Shown here: positions 43,521 through 52,350 of the stretch, piece after piece
How positions within the stretch are numbered: position 1 is the stretch's first letter
How the letters are laid out: the number at the start of each line of letters is the position of its first letter
NCBI GenBank assembly: GCA_017405085.1
Contig: JAFRBB010000026.1
Span: 1 to 64,000, forward strand
Reading direction: 5' to 3'
Source of the DNA: Eubacteriaceae bacterium
Lineage (GTDB): Bacteria; Bacillota; Clostridia; Eubacteriales; Eubacteriaceae
Length of the DNA stretch: 64,000 bases
The notes under the pieces: model-generated
The model's database searches: none
Told to the model about the DNA's origin: nothing
What the model saw: the letters and a program-made list of their open reading frames with translations, nothing else
Program-made: the position numbers and the translations under genes

Positions 43521-45776
43521 TTATTTGATTTCCGCCGTTTCAATGATAAAGCTGACGTCACCGTCCATGGTGTCGACCTTTCCGGCGAAATTGTTGTAGG
43601 CGGCACTGGCGTCTTTGACAGCGTTAAGATTATTTGCCAGGCCCTTAAAATTGTTGTTGTACGCATTTGCGATTTGATCAATGCCTTCGGATTTAAAGGT
43701 GCTCATGCCCGAGGACAAGGTTCCGAGGCCCGCGGCCAGCTGACCGGCACCGGTGTTGACCTGCATGGCGCCGTTCTTTAAGGTTCCTACACCGCTTGTC
43801 AAAGTTGTTCCATTGGTTTTCAGCGTGTTTAAGCCGGAGCTTAAGGAAGCTGTGCCTTGTGCGAGCTCATTGATTTTGCCCATACTGGAAGCGGAAGAGA
43901 TTATTTTATTGGCGCCTTCGTTGATTTTGGCGTTGCCGGCGACTAACGCGTTCATGCCGGACGTCGTTTCCGTTCCGACAAGTTTGTCCATGCCGGCGGC
44001 AAGACGGTCAACGGCGGATTTGGCACCGGCATCTCCGTTGATGCCGGTATTTAACTGGGCAGCACCGGCTCCGAGTTTGTCCATGCCGGCACTTAAGTTT
44101 GCCGCACCGGTCCCGAGGGACTGCATTTGCTCGATCATCGAAGCGCCGCTTTCGTCGGGAGATTCCAGGGTTCCCCGCATGGATTCTAACACCTCCCAAT
44201 TGCCGACGGCAGTCGCGATTTGCGAATAAGACGCGTATTCTTCTTTGGCGGCGGCAAGATCCTGAGGTGTGCCGGATTCGAGTTTCGCGTTGATGTCTGT
44301 TTGCAACGCGGTCATTTTGGCTTCGGCTTCGTCCAAAGTTGTAATGCCGTAGGGAGAAAGGGCCGATTTGATGGCGGCGATTTTTTCGTTGATATTGCCG
44401 TCCATTTTAGAGATACCGGCTGAGGCTTTTTCCGTACCGGCAGCGATTTGCTTGGCGCCTGCCGCCGCGCCTTGTGACGGATCGTTTAAGCCGGAATCGA
44501 GGGATTTCGCGCCGTCGGCCAGCGCGTTCATGCCGGTTTTGGGATTGCCGTCGCTGCCATCGTTGCCCTTGAGTCCGTTGAGGCCGGCATCAATATCTTT
44601 GGCGCCGTTATAGGCGTTTTGCACACCGCCGGTATAATCTTTGAGGCCGTCTCCGAAGGTTTTTAATTGTCCGAACATCGGCGCCATTTTGGTGACGGCA
44701 CCGTTTAATTGCGCCGCGCCATCGGCCGCTTTCGATACACCGGCAACGTATTGGTCGGCGCCGGTTTGCAATGTGCCTGTGCCGGCGTATAGCTGCGCTG
44801 TTCCCGCGGCCAGTTGATCGGCGCCTTGACGGGCTGTCAAAGAGCCCGCCACCAACTGATCGGAGGCCGTGGTCAGCCTGTTAATCGCATTGTCCAGATC
44901 GCCAAAGCTTTTGATGTTTTCAAGGCCGGCTTTGTTCAGAACTTTGGTCGACAGGGATGTGATGGTCGCGCCCATTTCAAAATCGGTGACGTCGGCTTCG
45001 ATGGTTGCCGATTCGGGAATGGTGATGTCAAGGTTTTTACCCGATAAACCCAGCGCGTCGGAAAGACCGGGAAATCCCAGAGCGATGACGATGTTGTTAT
45101 CGCCGTTTTCAATGACAGCTCCATGATCAATGTTGACGTTTTTAAAGTGTTCGCCGTTCAAGTCCATGGCCGTCGCGGCGGTAAAGGGAACGGTCGTGCC
45201 GCCTGTTGCCGCGTGGTTGGTATAATTGACTGTCATCACCATGTGGCCGCTTTTGCCTTTCATGTCGGCGGCGGTCATGTTTTTTCCATCGAGTTTGTAG
45301 GTGATTTGCACGCCGACGGGCAGCGCTTTGGTGCTTTTTCCTTGATACCAGATGTCCTTGCCGGCACCATCCCAGAGGATGTTGCCGTCTTGATCCTGGG
45401 TGAAATGTTCGTCGCCTTTGATATTTTCGATATCCGTCAAGTTTGATTTGTCGGAAATTTGTTTGCGGCTACCGACGTTTTTGATCCAATCGGAAACGGT
45501 GATGCTTTTGGCGGAACCCGCGGCGTCGGTTTTGACGTAGACGGTTTCCGATTTGCTCAGTCCCTTTTCATTTGACGAGGTGTCCGCGCCGGAGACAGCA
45601 GCGGCTTGACGGGCAAGTTCCACCGTTGTAGTTTTTTTGTTTTGGGTTTCTTTGGCCATCTCTCGTCCGGTATCGGCAGCCTGTGAAATCAGCAGATAAA
45701 TACCGCCGGCGCACAGAAGGATCATGATGAGGGCAATGATGATGTTTTTTGCAGAGAGTTTTTTCAGTCTGTTCAT
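43521..45776 (-). CDS. YhgE/Pip-like heptad-repeat envelope protein
   Basis: This 751-residue protein has an N-terminal membrane helix (about 13-31). A globular part (100-290) and then over 400 residues of X-X-X-Leu-X-X-Gly heptad repeats follow, such as GADQLAAGTAQLYAGTG and GAAQLNTGINGDAG. These repeats are typical of YhgE/Pip-type proteins and form long coiled coils. Unlike full YhgE proteins, it ends in DVSFIIETAEIK with no C-terminal membrane domain. The neighbouring MMPL exporter gene (82 bp upstream on the same strand) suggests the two work together in the envelope. Confidence 0.8.
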   Translation of the reverse strand: MNRLKKLSAKNIIIALIMILLCAGGIYLLISQAADTGREMAKETQNKKTTTVELARQAAAVSGADTSSNEKGLSKSETVYVKTDAAGSAKSITVSDWIKNVGSRKQISDKSNLTDIENIKGDEHFTQDQDGNILWDGAGKDIWYQGKSTKALPVGVQITYKLDGKNMTAADMKGKSGHMVMTVNYTNHAATGGTTVPFTAATAMDLNGEHFKNVNIDHGAVIENGDNNIVIALGFPGLSDALGLSGKNLDITIPESATIEADVTDFEMGATITSLSTKVLNKAGLENIKSFGDLDNAINRLTTASDQLVAGSLTARQGADQLAAGTAQLYAGTGTLQTGADQYVAGVSKAADGAAQLNGAVTKMAPMFGQLKTFGDGLKDYTGGVQNAYNGAKDIDAGLNGLKGNDGSDGNPKTGMNALADGAKSLDSGLNDPSQGAAAGAKQIAAGTEKASAGISKMDGNINEKIAAIKSALSPYGITTLDEAEAKMTALQTDINAKLESGTPQDLAAAKEEYASYSQIATAVGNWEVLESMRGTLESPDESGASMIEQMQSLGTGAANLSAGMDKLGAGAAQLNTGINGDAGAKSAVDRLAAGMDKLVGTETTSGMNALVAGNAKINEGANKIISSASSMGKINELAQGTASLSSGLNTLKTNGTTLTSGVGTLKNGAMQVNTGAGQLAAGLGTLSSGMSTFKSEGIDQIANAYNNNFKGLANNLNAVKDASAAYNNFAGKVDTMDGDVSFIIETAEIK

Positions 45777-45857
45777 CGGTTTTCCTTTCTTTGTTTTTTG
45801 AAATGAAATTGGCTATTTACTATTGTTAGACGTTCTTAACAAAGCGTATTATAACAC

Positions 45858-47930
45858 TTACACGGCTTTTGCGGGTAGAAAATTTTTCGATGTTTTGCAA
45901 ATGAGCTTATCGAAGCACATAAACAGCGAGGGCAAAATGAGGATGACGCAAGCCATGGAGATGAGCGCGCCCCGGGACATCAAAATACACAGGGATGAGA
46001 TGATGTCCACCCTTGAATACAAGCCGACGCCGAAAGTGGCGGCGAAAAAGCCGAGGGCCGAGACGATGACCGACGGCATCGCGAAAGCCAGGGCTCTGGT
46101 GATGGCGGTTTTTTTGTCTGCGCCGCCAAAACGTTCCGATTTATACCGCGATGTCATGAGAATGGCGTAGTCCACGGTGGCTCCCAGTTGGATGGTCGAA
46201 ATGCAGATCGGCGCGATAAAAGGCAGGGCGGTACCTGTAAAGTACGGTATCCCCAAATTGATGAAGATGGCAAGCTCAATGACTGCCACCAGAATAAAAG
46301 GCAGTGACGCCGACATCAGCACAATGGCGATGATGACAAAGATGAGGCCGATGGAAACGGCGTTGACCACTTGGAAGTCATGATTGGAAATGGTGATGAG
46401 ATCCTTGGTGGCCGGCGCCTCTCCGATGAGCATGCCCGTCTTGTCGTATTTGTGCAGGCTCTCATTGATGGCGTCAACCTGCGCGTTTACTTCGTCGGTG
46501 GCCGTCGTGTATTCCGACATGACGATCAGCAGCTTGTATTGATTGCTTTCCAGCAGATTTTTTATCTTGTCGGGAATCATGTTGTCCGGCACCGAAGGAT
46601 CGATCAGACTGTCTGCGCCGAGAACGGCTTTGACACCGTCGATTTTCTTGATTTCCTCGATCATTTTGTGCATGTCTTTGCGGGATGTCGATGTGTCGGC
46701 AAGAATCATATGGGTTGAGCCGGTTTGGAAATTGTCGGTCAATTTATCTCGGGCAATACAATAGCCGAGATCCCCCGGAAGGGTCGCACCGAGATCGTAA
46801 TAGGTCTGGGTTTGGGTGTAGCCGAAAATGGCCGGAATCCAAAGAATGACGAAGACGACGAGAAATATCTTATAGTGATCCGTGATCCACGAGGCAATGC
46901 CGTGCATATCGGGCAAAATGGGTTTGTGCCTGGTTTTCTCGATGAGTTTATCGAAAATCAAAATCATGGCCGGCAAGACGGTGACGCAGCTGATGACACC
47001 CAAAACGACGCCTTTGGCCATCACGATCCCCAGGTCAAAGCCCAGGGTGAAGGTCATAAAGCACAGGGCGACAAAACCCGCAACGGTGGTAATGGAGGAG
47101 CCGACCACAGAGGTGACAGTCTCGGCGATGGCCTCGGCCATGGCTTCGAGCCTGTCGTCGTATTGTTTGCGCTTCTCCTCAAAGCTGTGCCACAGAAAAA
47201 TGGAATAGTCCATGGTAACGGCCAATTGCAAAACCGCCGCCAGGGATTTGGTGATGTAGGAAATTTCTCCCAAAAATATATTGCTTCCCAGATTCCAAAC
47301 AATGGCCATGCCGATACACAACAGGAAAATAATCGGAATGAGAAACGAATCCAAAAACAACATCATGACCAGGGCGGAGAGCCCGACGGCAATGAGGATG
47401 TAGATCGGCTCCTCCTGCTCGGTCAGTGCCTTTAAGTCGGTGACCATGACGGACATGCCGGAAATGAAAACCTGCTCGCCGGCGACTTTGCGCATGCTTT
47501 CGATGGCGGAAATCGTCTCGTCGGCGGAGGTGGAGGTGTCAAAAAACACAGCCATCATGGTGGTGTCGCCTTTGTTAAAGGCTTCGTAGAATCTGTCGGG
47601 GATCATCTCCTTCGGCATCTCCAAGCCGACGAGACTGTCATACCAGACCACCGATTCCACATGGTCAATCTTGCGGAATTTGTCTTCCAGGGCGGCAACG
47701 TCCTTGTCGGACATGCCCTCGACCATGACAAGGGAAAAGGCGCCTTTTCCGAATTGATCCTTTAAAATATTCTGGCCTTTCACCGTTTCGATGTCCTCGG
47801 GCAAATAGGTCAGGATGTCATAATTGATCCGCGTGTTAAAATACCCGATTCCCGCGGGAATGAGAAGCAACACGCCGATCAACAAAATGAGCTTGCGATG
47901 TTTCGCAACCGCTCTGCCAAAAGTGATCAT
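45858..47930 (-). CDS. MMPL-family (RND) membrane exporter
   Basis: The start at 47930 follows AGAAAGGATTTGACAAA on the minus strand. The 690-residue protein has 12 membrane helices in two repeats of one plus five, with two large outer loops, the MMPL/RND plan. Motifs include TMDYSIFLWHSFEEKRK in repeat 1 and ATVDYAILMTSRYKSERF in repeat 2, each with the Asp-Tyr that takes part in proton coupling. The substrate is unknown. The gene lies with a heptad-repeat partner gene downstream and a divergent TetR gene, a common three-gene arrangement. Confidence 0.9.
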   Translation of the reverse strand: MITFGRAVAKHRKLILLIGVLLLIPAGIGYFNTRINYDILTYLPEDIETVKGQNILKDQFGKGAFSLVMVEGMSDKDVAALEDKFRKIDHVESVVWYDSLVGLEMPKEMIPDRFYEAFNKGDTTMMAVFFDTSTSADETISAIESMRKVAGEQVFISGMSVMVTDLKALTEQEEPIYILIAVGLSALVMMLFLDSFLIPIIFLLCIGMAIVWNLGSNIFLGEISYITKSLAAVLQLAVTMDYSIFLWHSFEEKRKQYDDRLEAMAEAIAETVTSVVGSSITTVAGFVALCFMTFTLGFDLGIVMAKGVVLGVISCVTVLPAMILIFDKLIEKTRHKPILPDMHGIASWITDHYKIFLVVFVILWIPAIFGYTQTQTYYDLGATLPGDLGYCIARDKLTDNFQTGSTHMILADTSTSRKDMHKMIEEIKKIDGVKAVLGADSLIDPSVPDNMIPDKIKNLLESNQYKLLIVMSEYTTATDEVNAQVDAINESLHKYDKTGMLIGEAPATKDLITISNHDFQVVNAVSIGLIFVIIAIVLMSASLPFILVAVIELAIFINLGIPYFTGTALPFIAPICISTIQLGATVDYAILMTSRYKSERFGGADKKTAITRALAFAMPSVIVSALGFFAATFGVGLYSRVDIISSLCILMSRGALISMACVILILPSLFMCFDKLICKTSKNFLPAKAV

Positions 47931-48298
47931 TTTGTCAAATCCTTTCTGTCCATTTATTTTCAACGACTTTATGACGATAAAAGATAAATAACCATAAAGA
48001 TGTTGATTTATTAACTCATGTAAATTATAATAATTCGTGTTGGAAAATCAATAAACACATGGTTAATGTAATGTATGTTATTCAACATCTTTTTGAAATA
48101 TGATGAATAACGGCAAAATATCGCTTTGATTCCGTCGCTTTTCCATGTAAATCCCAGGGTTTTGCAAGGTGATGGCGGGTCATCAAAAGCTGTCTGCAAA
48201 AAAGCGGGCCTATCGCAAAAATGATGGCGGCAGTCGAAGAAAAAGGTAAATCCGGTTCTCCGGCAGTCCAAAAAAGTACCAGTGGAAAAGGGGAGAAG
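47931..48298. other. Divergent control region between the MMPL exporter and the TetR gene
   Basis: This 368-bp AT-rich region has TATAATTTACATG on the minus strand near 48015-48030 as a possible exporter promoter. It also has distant ATGTTGA and TCAACAT arms that could serve as an operator. A precise operator is not clear. The TetR start at 48299 is set by AAGGGGAGAAG. Confidence 0.45.
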
Positions 48299-48901
48299 AT
48301 GGTAGAACAAAAATCAAATGAAAAAAAACTTGACCGCCGGGTGCGCAAAACCCGTCGTGCTCTAAAAGAAGCATTAACCCAAAAGCTGAAAGAAAAGCCC
48401 ATTCAGGCCATTACGGTTCGGGAAATCGCCGATGAAGTTGATATTAATCGCGGGACGTTTTATCAGCATTATCGTGATATGTATGATATGCTCGGTCAAA
48501 TCGAGGCAGAGCTTTTCGAGGAGTTTGATGAGCTTTTGAAAAACGCCGACAGGCATCACGCCGAAGGCATCAAGGAGACGTTCATCGGGTTTATTACCTT
48601 ATTAAAAGATAACCGCGATCTGGTGACAGTGCTGCTCGGATCCAACGGTGATCCGGCTTTTGTTGACAGAGTGAAAGCGCTGGTGAGAGATCACGTCATT
48701 CACGATTGGGTGCGTGTCAATTCTCCTGAAGCCATGCAGTATTTTGATTATTTTTATGAGTTTGTCACCGCCGGATGTATCGGCCTTTTTCAAAAATGGC
48801 TGTCAAGCGGCGCCAAAGAAAGTCCGGAGAAGTTAGCGAATATGGTTGGTGTGGTGCTTCGCGGCAGCGCGGATACGATTCGGAAAATCAATGAGATTTA
48901 A
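48299..48901 (+). CDS. TetR/AcrR-family regulator, probably of the MMPL exporter
   Basis: This 200-residue protein has a TetR N-terminus (TRRALKEALTQKLKEKPI, then ITVREIADEVDINRGTFYQHY seen in parts) and an all-helical ligand domain. It is divergent from the MMPL exporter and YhgE-like genes, the usual location of their local repressor. Binding by an exporter substrate is inference. Confidence 0.88.
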   Translation: MVEQKSNEKKLDRRVRKTRRALKEALTQKLKEKPIQAITVREIADEVDINRGTFYQHYRDMYDMLGQIEAELFEEFDELLKNADRHHAEGIKETFIGFITLLKDNRDLVTVLLGSNGDPAFVDRVKALVRDHVIHDWVRVNSPEAMQYFDYFYEFVTAGCIGLFQKWLSSGAKESPEKLANMVGVVLRGSADTIRKINEI

Positions 48902-49042
48902 TGTTTTTGTGTTAAATGCTTTTGACGGGGGTCTCCTTTGTCGAAAGCTTTTTTTGATGGCTTTTGGAATAAAATATGTATGCGTACAGGATTGCCGCCT
49001 TGCTGGGGGCCGCTTGCTTTGGTGCGATTGTTGTCGGACAAT

Positions 49043-49221
49043 AAAAAAACGCCGATGCGGTGGGGCGCAAAGGCATTTAGTATCATTTGCAGCGGTGCTT
49101 TTATCTCTCTCAGGAGGGGGGAGATACGCTTAAATGATGAAGGATCGCGCCGGTGTGGGGCAGGCGCAATGTTTGGAGGGATTAACCGATAAAACGGTTA
49201 ATCGTCAAGAGGATGCTTGAC
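49043..49221 (-). ncRNA. Candidate ~180-nt small RNA with a CCUCCU loop
   Basis: Read on the minus strand, a near-consensus promoter (49228-49255) would start transcription at about 49221. The transcript has a 9-bp hairpin (49180-49203, loop UUUUAU) and a hairpin (49102-49126) whose 13-nt loop holds CCCCCUCCU, complementary to ribosome binding sites. It ends in an intrinsic terminator (49043-49078) with stems of 7 and 4 bp before seven Us. No sizeable minus-strand gene follows the promoter. This fits a trans-acting small RNA of the C-rich-loop kind known from other Firmicutes, but expression is not shown. No family was recognised. Confidence 0.45.
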
Positions 49222-49227
49222 AATAAC

Positions 49228-49255
49228 ATTATACCCGTATAGGTATAAATGTCAA
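49228..49255 (-). promoter_or_regulatory. Strong minus-strand promoter with an embedded palindromic operator
   Basis: On the minus strand, TTGACA (49250-49255), 16 bp and TATAAT (49228-49233) form a near-consensus promoter. Within it lies TATACC-N6-GGTATA (TATACCTATACGGGTATA), a palindrome of the size and type used by CsoR-family copper sensors. A CsoR-like gene is 1 kb away at 50237-50512. Regulation by it is inference. Confidence 0.6.
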
Positions 49256-49435
49256 GGGTATTGAGTTAAATTTAAGAATCATGTATTCGAAAACTTGTGA
49301 TGTTCATACGGGGTAATGGGTTGGAGGATTTTCAAGTCAAAAAAAGATGAGAAATTTGTAAATAGATAGAATATGATATACATTTTCCTTTATAGTTAGA
49401 TGACAATGAGGGAAACAAATTAAAAAGCACATATA

Positions 49436-49471
49436 TAGCACATTGAAAAACAGTGCTAAAGCGCATAAAAT
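49436..49471 (+). promoter_or_regulatory. Promoter and operator of the antitoxin-toxin pair
   Basis: TTGAAA (49443-49448), 17 bp, TAAAAT (49466-49471). An inverted repeat TAGCAC (49436-49441) and GTGCTA (49453-49458) brackets the -35 box, typical of autorepression by a RelB/DinJ-type antitoxin. Confidence 0.5.
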
Positions 49472-49496
49472 ATAAGCAAAAAGGGTGGGTAAAAAA

Positions 49497-49763
49497 ATGG
49501 CAGCGACAGTTAACAAAACAAATTTTACCATTAAAATGGATAGAGAAACCCGGGATGCTTTTGATCTTTTATGTAAGAATATCGGTATTTCCATGTCAGC
49601 CGGAATCAACGCGCTTGTCAAACAAGCAGTGCGTGAACAAGGCATGAGTTTCTCTCTGAGAGATCAAAACGGATTTATACTAAATCATGCCGCTACGTTA
49701 AAACGACGCGCCGCTGAAGTAGACGCAGGGCTTGTTGAGAATCATGATTTGATCGAGGGTTAA
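49497..49763 (+). CDS. RelB/DinJ-type antitoxin
   Basis: I place the start at ATG 49497, after AAAGGGTGGG. The 88-residue protein has the ribbon-helix-helix N-terminus of the RelB/DinJ family (NFTIKMDRETRDAFDLLCKN, then ISMSAGINALVKQAVREQG). A C-terminal toxin-binding part follows. It would bind and neutralise the YoeB-like protein next to it and repress its own promoter. The toxin reading frame starts 1 bp after its stop. Confidence 0.85.
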   Translation: MAATVNKTNFTIKMDRETRDAFDLLCKNIGISMSAGINALVKQAVREQGMSFSLRDQNGFILNHAATLKRRAAEVDAGLVENHDLIEG

Positions 49764-49764
49764 A

Positions 49765-50031
49765 ATGAGAGGTCTTTCTTGGCATGCGGAGGCTTGGTCC
49801 GAATATTTAGCATTACAAAAAGAAAAGAGTCTGCTAAAAAAGACAAATCAATTGATCAAGGACATTCAATGAAATGGCTATCAGTGTTCCTACGGAAAAC
49901 CAGAAATGCTTGTGGGTGATTTGCGAGGATACGCAAGTGTGCGCATTGATAAAAAGCATCGGCTGATTTTTTCCGTTTCGGATGATATGATAACAATATT
50001 GGCATGTGGCGGGCATTATCACGATAAATAA
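49765..50031 (+). pseudogene. YoeB/Txe-type toxin, interrupted by an in-frame TGA
   Basis: The frame begins MRGLSWHAEAWSEYLALQK, a good match to YoeB, and stops at TGA 49870-49872 after 35 codons. The same frame continues to TAA 50029-50031 and reads GKPEMLVGDLRGYASVRIDK and HRLIFSVSDDM, the remaining YoeB core with its HRL segment. One base change (CGA to TGA) would restore an 88-residue toxin. The catalytic half is therefore probably not made, leaving a solitary antitoxin. Confidence 0.75.
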
Positions 50032-50164
50032 ATAATCGATGATGGATCTGTTGCGTAAACCTCGCGTCGCCATAACCTCATCTCAAAACACATGTGACGC
50101 AGTCCGGCTATAGCATATCTTATAAAGAGATTTATTCTTTTATACATAAAGTTTGAACCAAAAC

Positions 50165-50197
50165 AAAAACCCGCGGCCGTATTCGGCGCGGGTTTTT
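50165..50197. terminator. Bidirectional hairpin terminator
   Basis: Arms AAAAACCCGCG (50165-50175) and CGCGGGTTTTT (50187-50197). It can end transcription from either side, between the toxin pair and the csoR-like gene. Confidence 0.85.
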
Positions 50198-50236
50198 GAC
50201 ATAGATGACACCAAGGGATTTGATTGAGATTAGGGC

Positions 50237-50512
50237 TTATTTGATATTGGCAAAGCGCTCGACGGCTTTGGTAAAGCGGGCGACGGTCTCGTCGGGATCT
50301 CCTCCCGCGATGCCGTCCCGGACGCAATGCCTGATATGACCTTCCAAAACCACCTGTCCAGCGCTATGGAGCGCGGATTTGGCGGCGTTGATTTGGCTCA
50401 AGATATCTTCGCAGGGGACATCTTCATCGATCATGCGGTCGATGGCCTGTACTTGCCCAACGATTTTTTTGAGGCGACGGTGCAGATTGTCGCTGTCCAT
50501 ACATTGTTTCAT
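50237..50512 (-). CDS. CsoR/FrmR-family metal- or formaldehyde-sensing repressor
   Basis: This 91-residue all-helical protein matches the DUF156 family. It has GQVQAIDRMIDEDVPCEDIL with a key Cys, then GHIRHCV giving His and a second Cys. This Cys-His-Cys pattern is that of copper-type CsoR rather than FrmR. Start after ATACGGAGGACACGC. No copper exporter is adjacent. A matching palindromic operator lies about 1 kb away (49228-49255). Confidence 0.85.
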   Translation of the reverse strand: MKQCMDSDNLHRRLKKIVGQVQAIDRMIDEDVPCEDILSQINAAKSALHSAGQVVLEGHIRHCVRDGIAGGDPDETVARFTKAVERFANIK

Positions 50513-50542
50513 GCGTGTCCTCCGTATCGGGTAATGGTTAAT

Positions 50543-50830
50543 GATTAATGATGAATGATGAATGATGAATGATTCTGGATGAAACTCGGCTTTGCCGAGT
50601 TTCTATTTTTTGTTTTTGAGCCGGGTTTTGGGGTCGGTGTGCTCAGTGAGGTTTTGGCCTACCTTTTTTGGGCAGATTGCTCGCTACGCTCACAATCATC
50701 TCCACCCGCTTCGCGGGGTAAGTTCGCACCCCTTTTCAAAGGGAGCTTTTTTGCGCTCAGTGAGGTTAAAAAAAGACCCTAAAACGCATCCCTAAAAATC
50801 TCAATTTGAAATCCGGCCTGGCCGGATATC
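50543..50830. repeat. Dispersed intergenic mosaic element, copy 2
   Basis: Tandem ATGATGA units (50543-50575) lead into a hairpin GAAACTCGGC/GCCGAGTTTC near 50580-50602. Modules related to copy 1 at 39629 follow, including GCTCGCTACGCTCAC, CCACCCGCTTCGCGGGG and TCAAAGGGAGC. It fills a 577-bp gap between the csoR-like gene and an MBL hydrolase gene in which no coding frame was supported. Confidence 0.55.
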
Positions 50831-51089
50831 TTCCTAAATTATTAATTAGTAATTGTCCGTTGCCTTGTCAAATGTCCGTATGCCCTGACGCGCAAGCGCG
50901 TCGGTCACACGGCCGCTTGACAAGGGCTTATCGCTCAAAAGGATAGCATTATTTTAGAGTTTTATGACAAAAATGTCAAGATGAACTGAAGCATTGCGGC
51001 TTTATATACTTTTTGTTCCGGACGTGCTATAATAAATAAAAAAGCAAAACCTTATCATTGGTTTTGTCAGCCAAAGGAGGGCTTTTAAG

Positions 51090-51719
51090 ATGAGCAAAAT
51101 TACCTGGAACGGACACAGTTGTTTCTCCATCCAACAAGACGGGTATGTGATCGTCTTTGACCCCTATGAGGACGGCTCGGTGCCGGGGCTTGGACCGCTT
51201 CGGATTGAGGGAGACGCCGTGATTTGCTCCCACGAACATCACGATCACAACGGCAGAACGTGTGTTGCCCTTCGGCAAAGGGAAGCGGCGAATCCCTGGC
51301 AGATCACGACCCTTTACAGCTATCATGACAACAAGCTTGGCAGACTCCGCGGCGTCAACAATATCACGATTTTGGACAACGGCTCGCAGCGTATCGCGCA
51401 TATGGGCGATATCGGGTGCATGCCTGATGATGATCAACTCACGGCATTATCAGGTTTGGATGTGATGATGGTTCCCATCGGCGGCTATTACACGATGGAG
51501 CCGGCCGATATTCACACACTCATCCAAAAAACCGCGCCGCGCATTGTGGTGCCGATGCATTATCGTTCCGTGGAGAAGGGCTTCGGTTATGATGTGATCG
51601 CCGAGGCAGAGGTCTTCCTAAAGGACGCCGACAATGTGATTTTCCTAGACAGCAACGCTTTCGATCCGGAAACGATCAAAGGTTCCGCCACTGTGATGTT
51701 GACATTGCAGAACCGCTGA
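51090..51719 (+). CDS. Metallo-beta-lactamase-fold hydrolase (UlaG-like)
   Basis: This 209-residue protein has the MBL-fold metal motif SHEHHDHNG, the early segment WNGHSCFSI and late histidine VPMHYRS, a short UlaG-like form. It would bind two metal ions and hydrolyse a small substrate that I cannot name. GGAGGGCTTTTAAG precedes the start. A TATAAT box near 51030 suggests its own promoter. Confidence 0.85.
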   Translation: MSKITWNGHSCFSIQQDGYVIVFDPYEDGSVPGLGPLRIEGDAVICSHEHHDHNGRTCVALRQREAANPWQITTLYSYHDNKLGRLRGVNNITILDNGSQRIAHMGDIGCMPDDDQLTALSGLDVMMVPIGGYYTMEPADIHTLIQKTAPRIVVPMHYRSVEKGFGYDVIAEAEVFLKDADNVIFLDSNAFDPETIKGSATVMLTLQNR

Positions 51720-51762
51720 TTCATTTTGTAAAAAAAGCACATCAATACGGGAGGAATAAATT

Positions 51763-52281
51763 ATGAAAGAAACTTTGGTCGATTTGGTAACCAGACGTTC
51801 GTGCAGAGCGTATAAAAAAGAACAGATTAGCGATGAAGAACTGGATATGATTTTAACCGCGGGGACCTTTGCCCCAACGGCCATGAATCAGCAATCGCCG
51901 ATTATTGTCGTTGTTCAAGACGCGAAAACCATCGCGGCCATGTCCGAATTAAACGCGAAGGTGATGGGCGCTGACATCGATCCCTTTTACGGCGCGCCGA
52001 CGGTCTGCATCATTATGGCGCCGAAGGACGCTAAATGCGGCGTTCAGGACGGAAGTCTCGTCATCGGCAATATGTTAAACGCCGCCCATGCCCTGGGTAT
52101 CGGCTCTTGCTGGATTAACCGGGCCAAAGAGGTTTTTGATTCTGCCGAAGGAAAAGCCCTGATGGCAAAATGGGGCATTGACGACAATTATGAAGGCATC
52201 GGCAATTGCATTCTCGGCTATCCCGAAAAAACCGATGTGGACGCGGCGCCGCGAAAGGCCGACTACATCAGAAAAGTTTAA
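51763..52281 (+). CDS. Nitroreductase-family flavoprotein
   Basis: This 172-residue protein has the nitroreductase N-terminus (LVTRRSCRAYKKEQISDEEL), AGTFAPTAMNQQS for FMN binding and a C-terminal WINRAKEVFDS segment. It should use FMN and NAD(P)H to reduce small electrophiles. CGGGAGGAATAAATT precedes the ATG. It is 43 bp after the hydrolase gene and may be co-transcribed with it. Confidence 0.9.
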   Translation: MKETLVDLVTRRSCRAYKKEQISDEELDMILTAGTFAPTAMNQQSPIIVVVQDAKTIAAMSELNAKVMGADIDPFYGAPTVCIIMAPKDAKCGVQDGSLVIGNMLNAAHALGIGSCWINRAKEVFDSAEGKALMAKWGIDDNYEGIGNCILGYPEKTDVDAAPRKADYIRKV

Positions 52282-52290
52282 CTCAACAAA

Positions 52291-52318
52291 AGCGACAGAT
52301 CATTCTGCCGCTTTTTTT
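52291..52318 (+). terminator. Intrinsic terminator after the nitroreductase gene
   Basis: Arms AGCGACAGA (52291-52299) and TCTGCCGCT (52304-52312), with one mismatch, are followed by seven Ts. Confidence 0.7.
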
Positions 52319-52350
52319 GTTTGATTATGTATATTCAATCATATTCTCTC

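Noticed and set aside
49134-49219. 28-codon plus-strand frame after an AGGAGG at 49112
   Set aside because: The ribosome site is about 16 bases from the ATG, and the GC-rich stretch is better explained as the complement of a CCUCCU-loop RNA. It is not excluded as a small protein.
49870-49872. Selenocysteine or read-through at the toxin TGA
   Set aside because: No selenocysteine element is visible and YoeB proteins do not use Sec; nonsense mutation is simpler.
50543-50575. Tandem ATGATGA units as a CRISPR-like array
   Set aside because: Units are 7 bp with no spacers; it is a simple tandem repeat.
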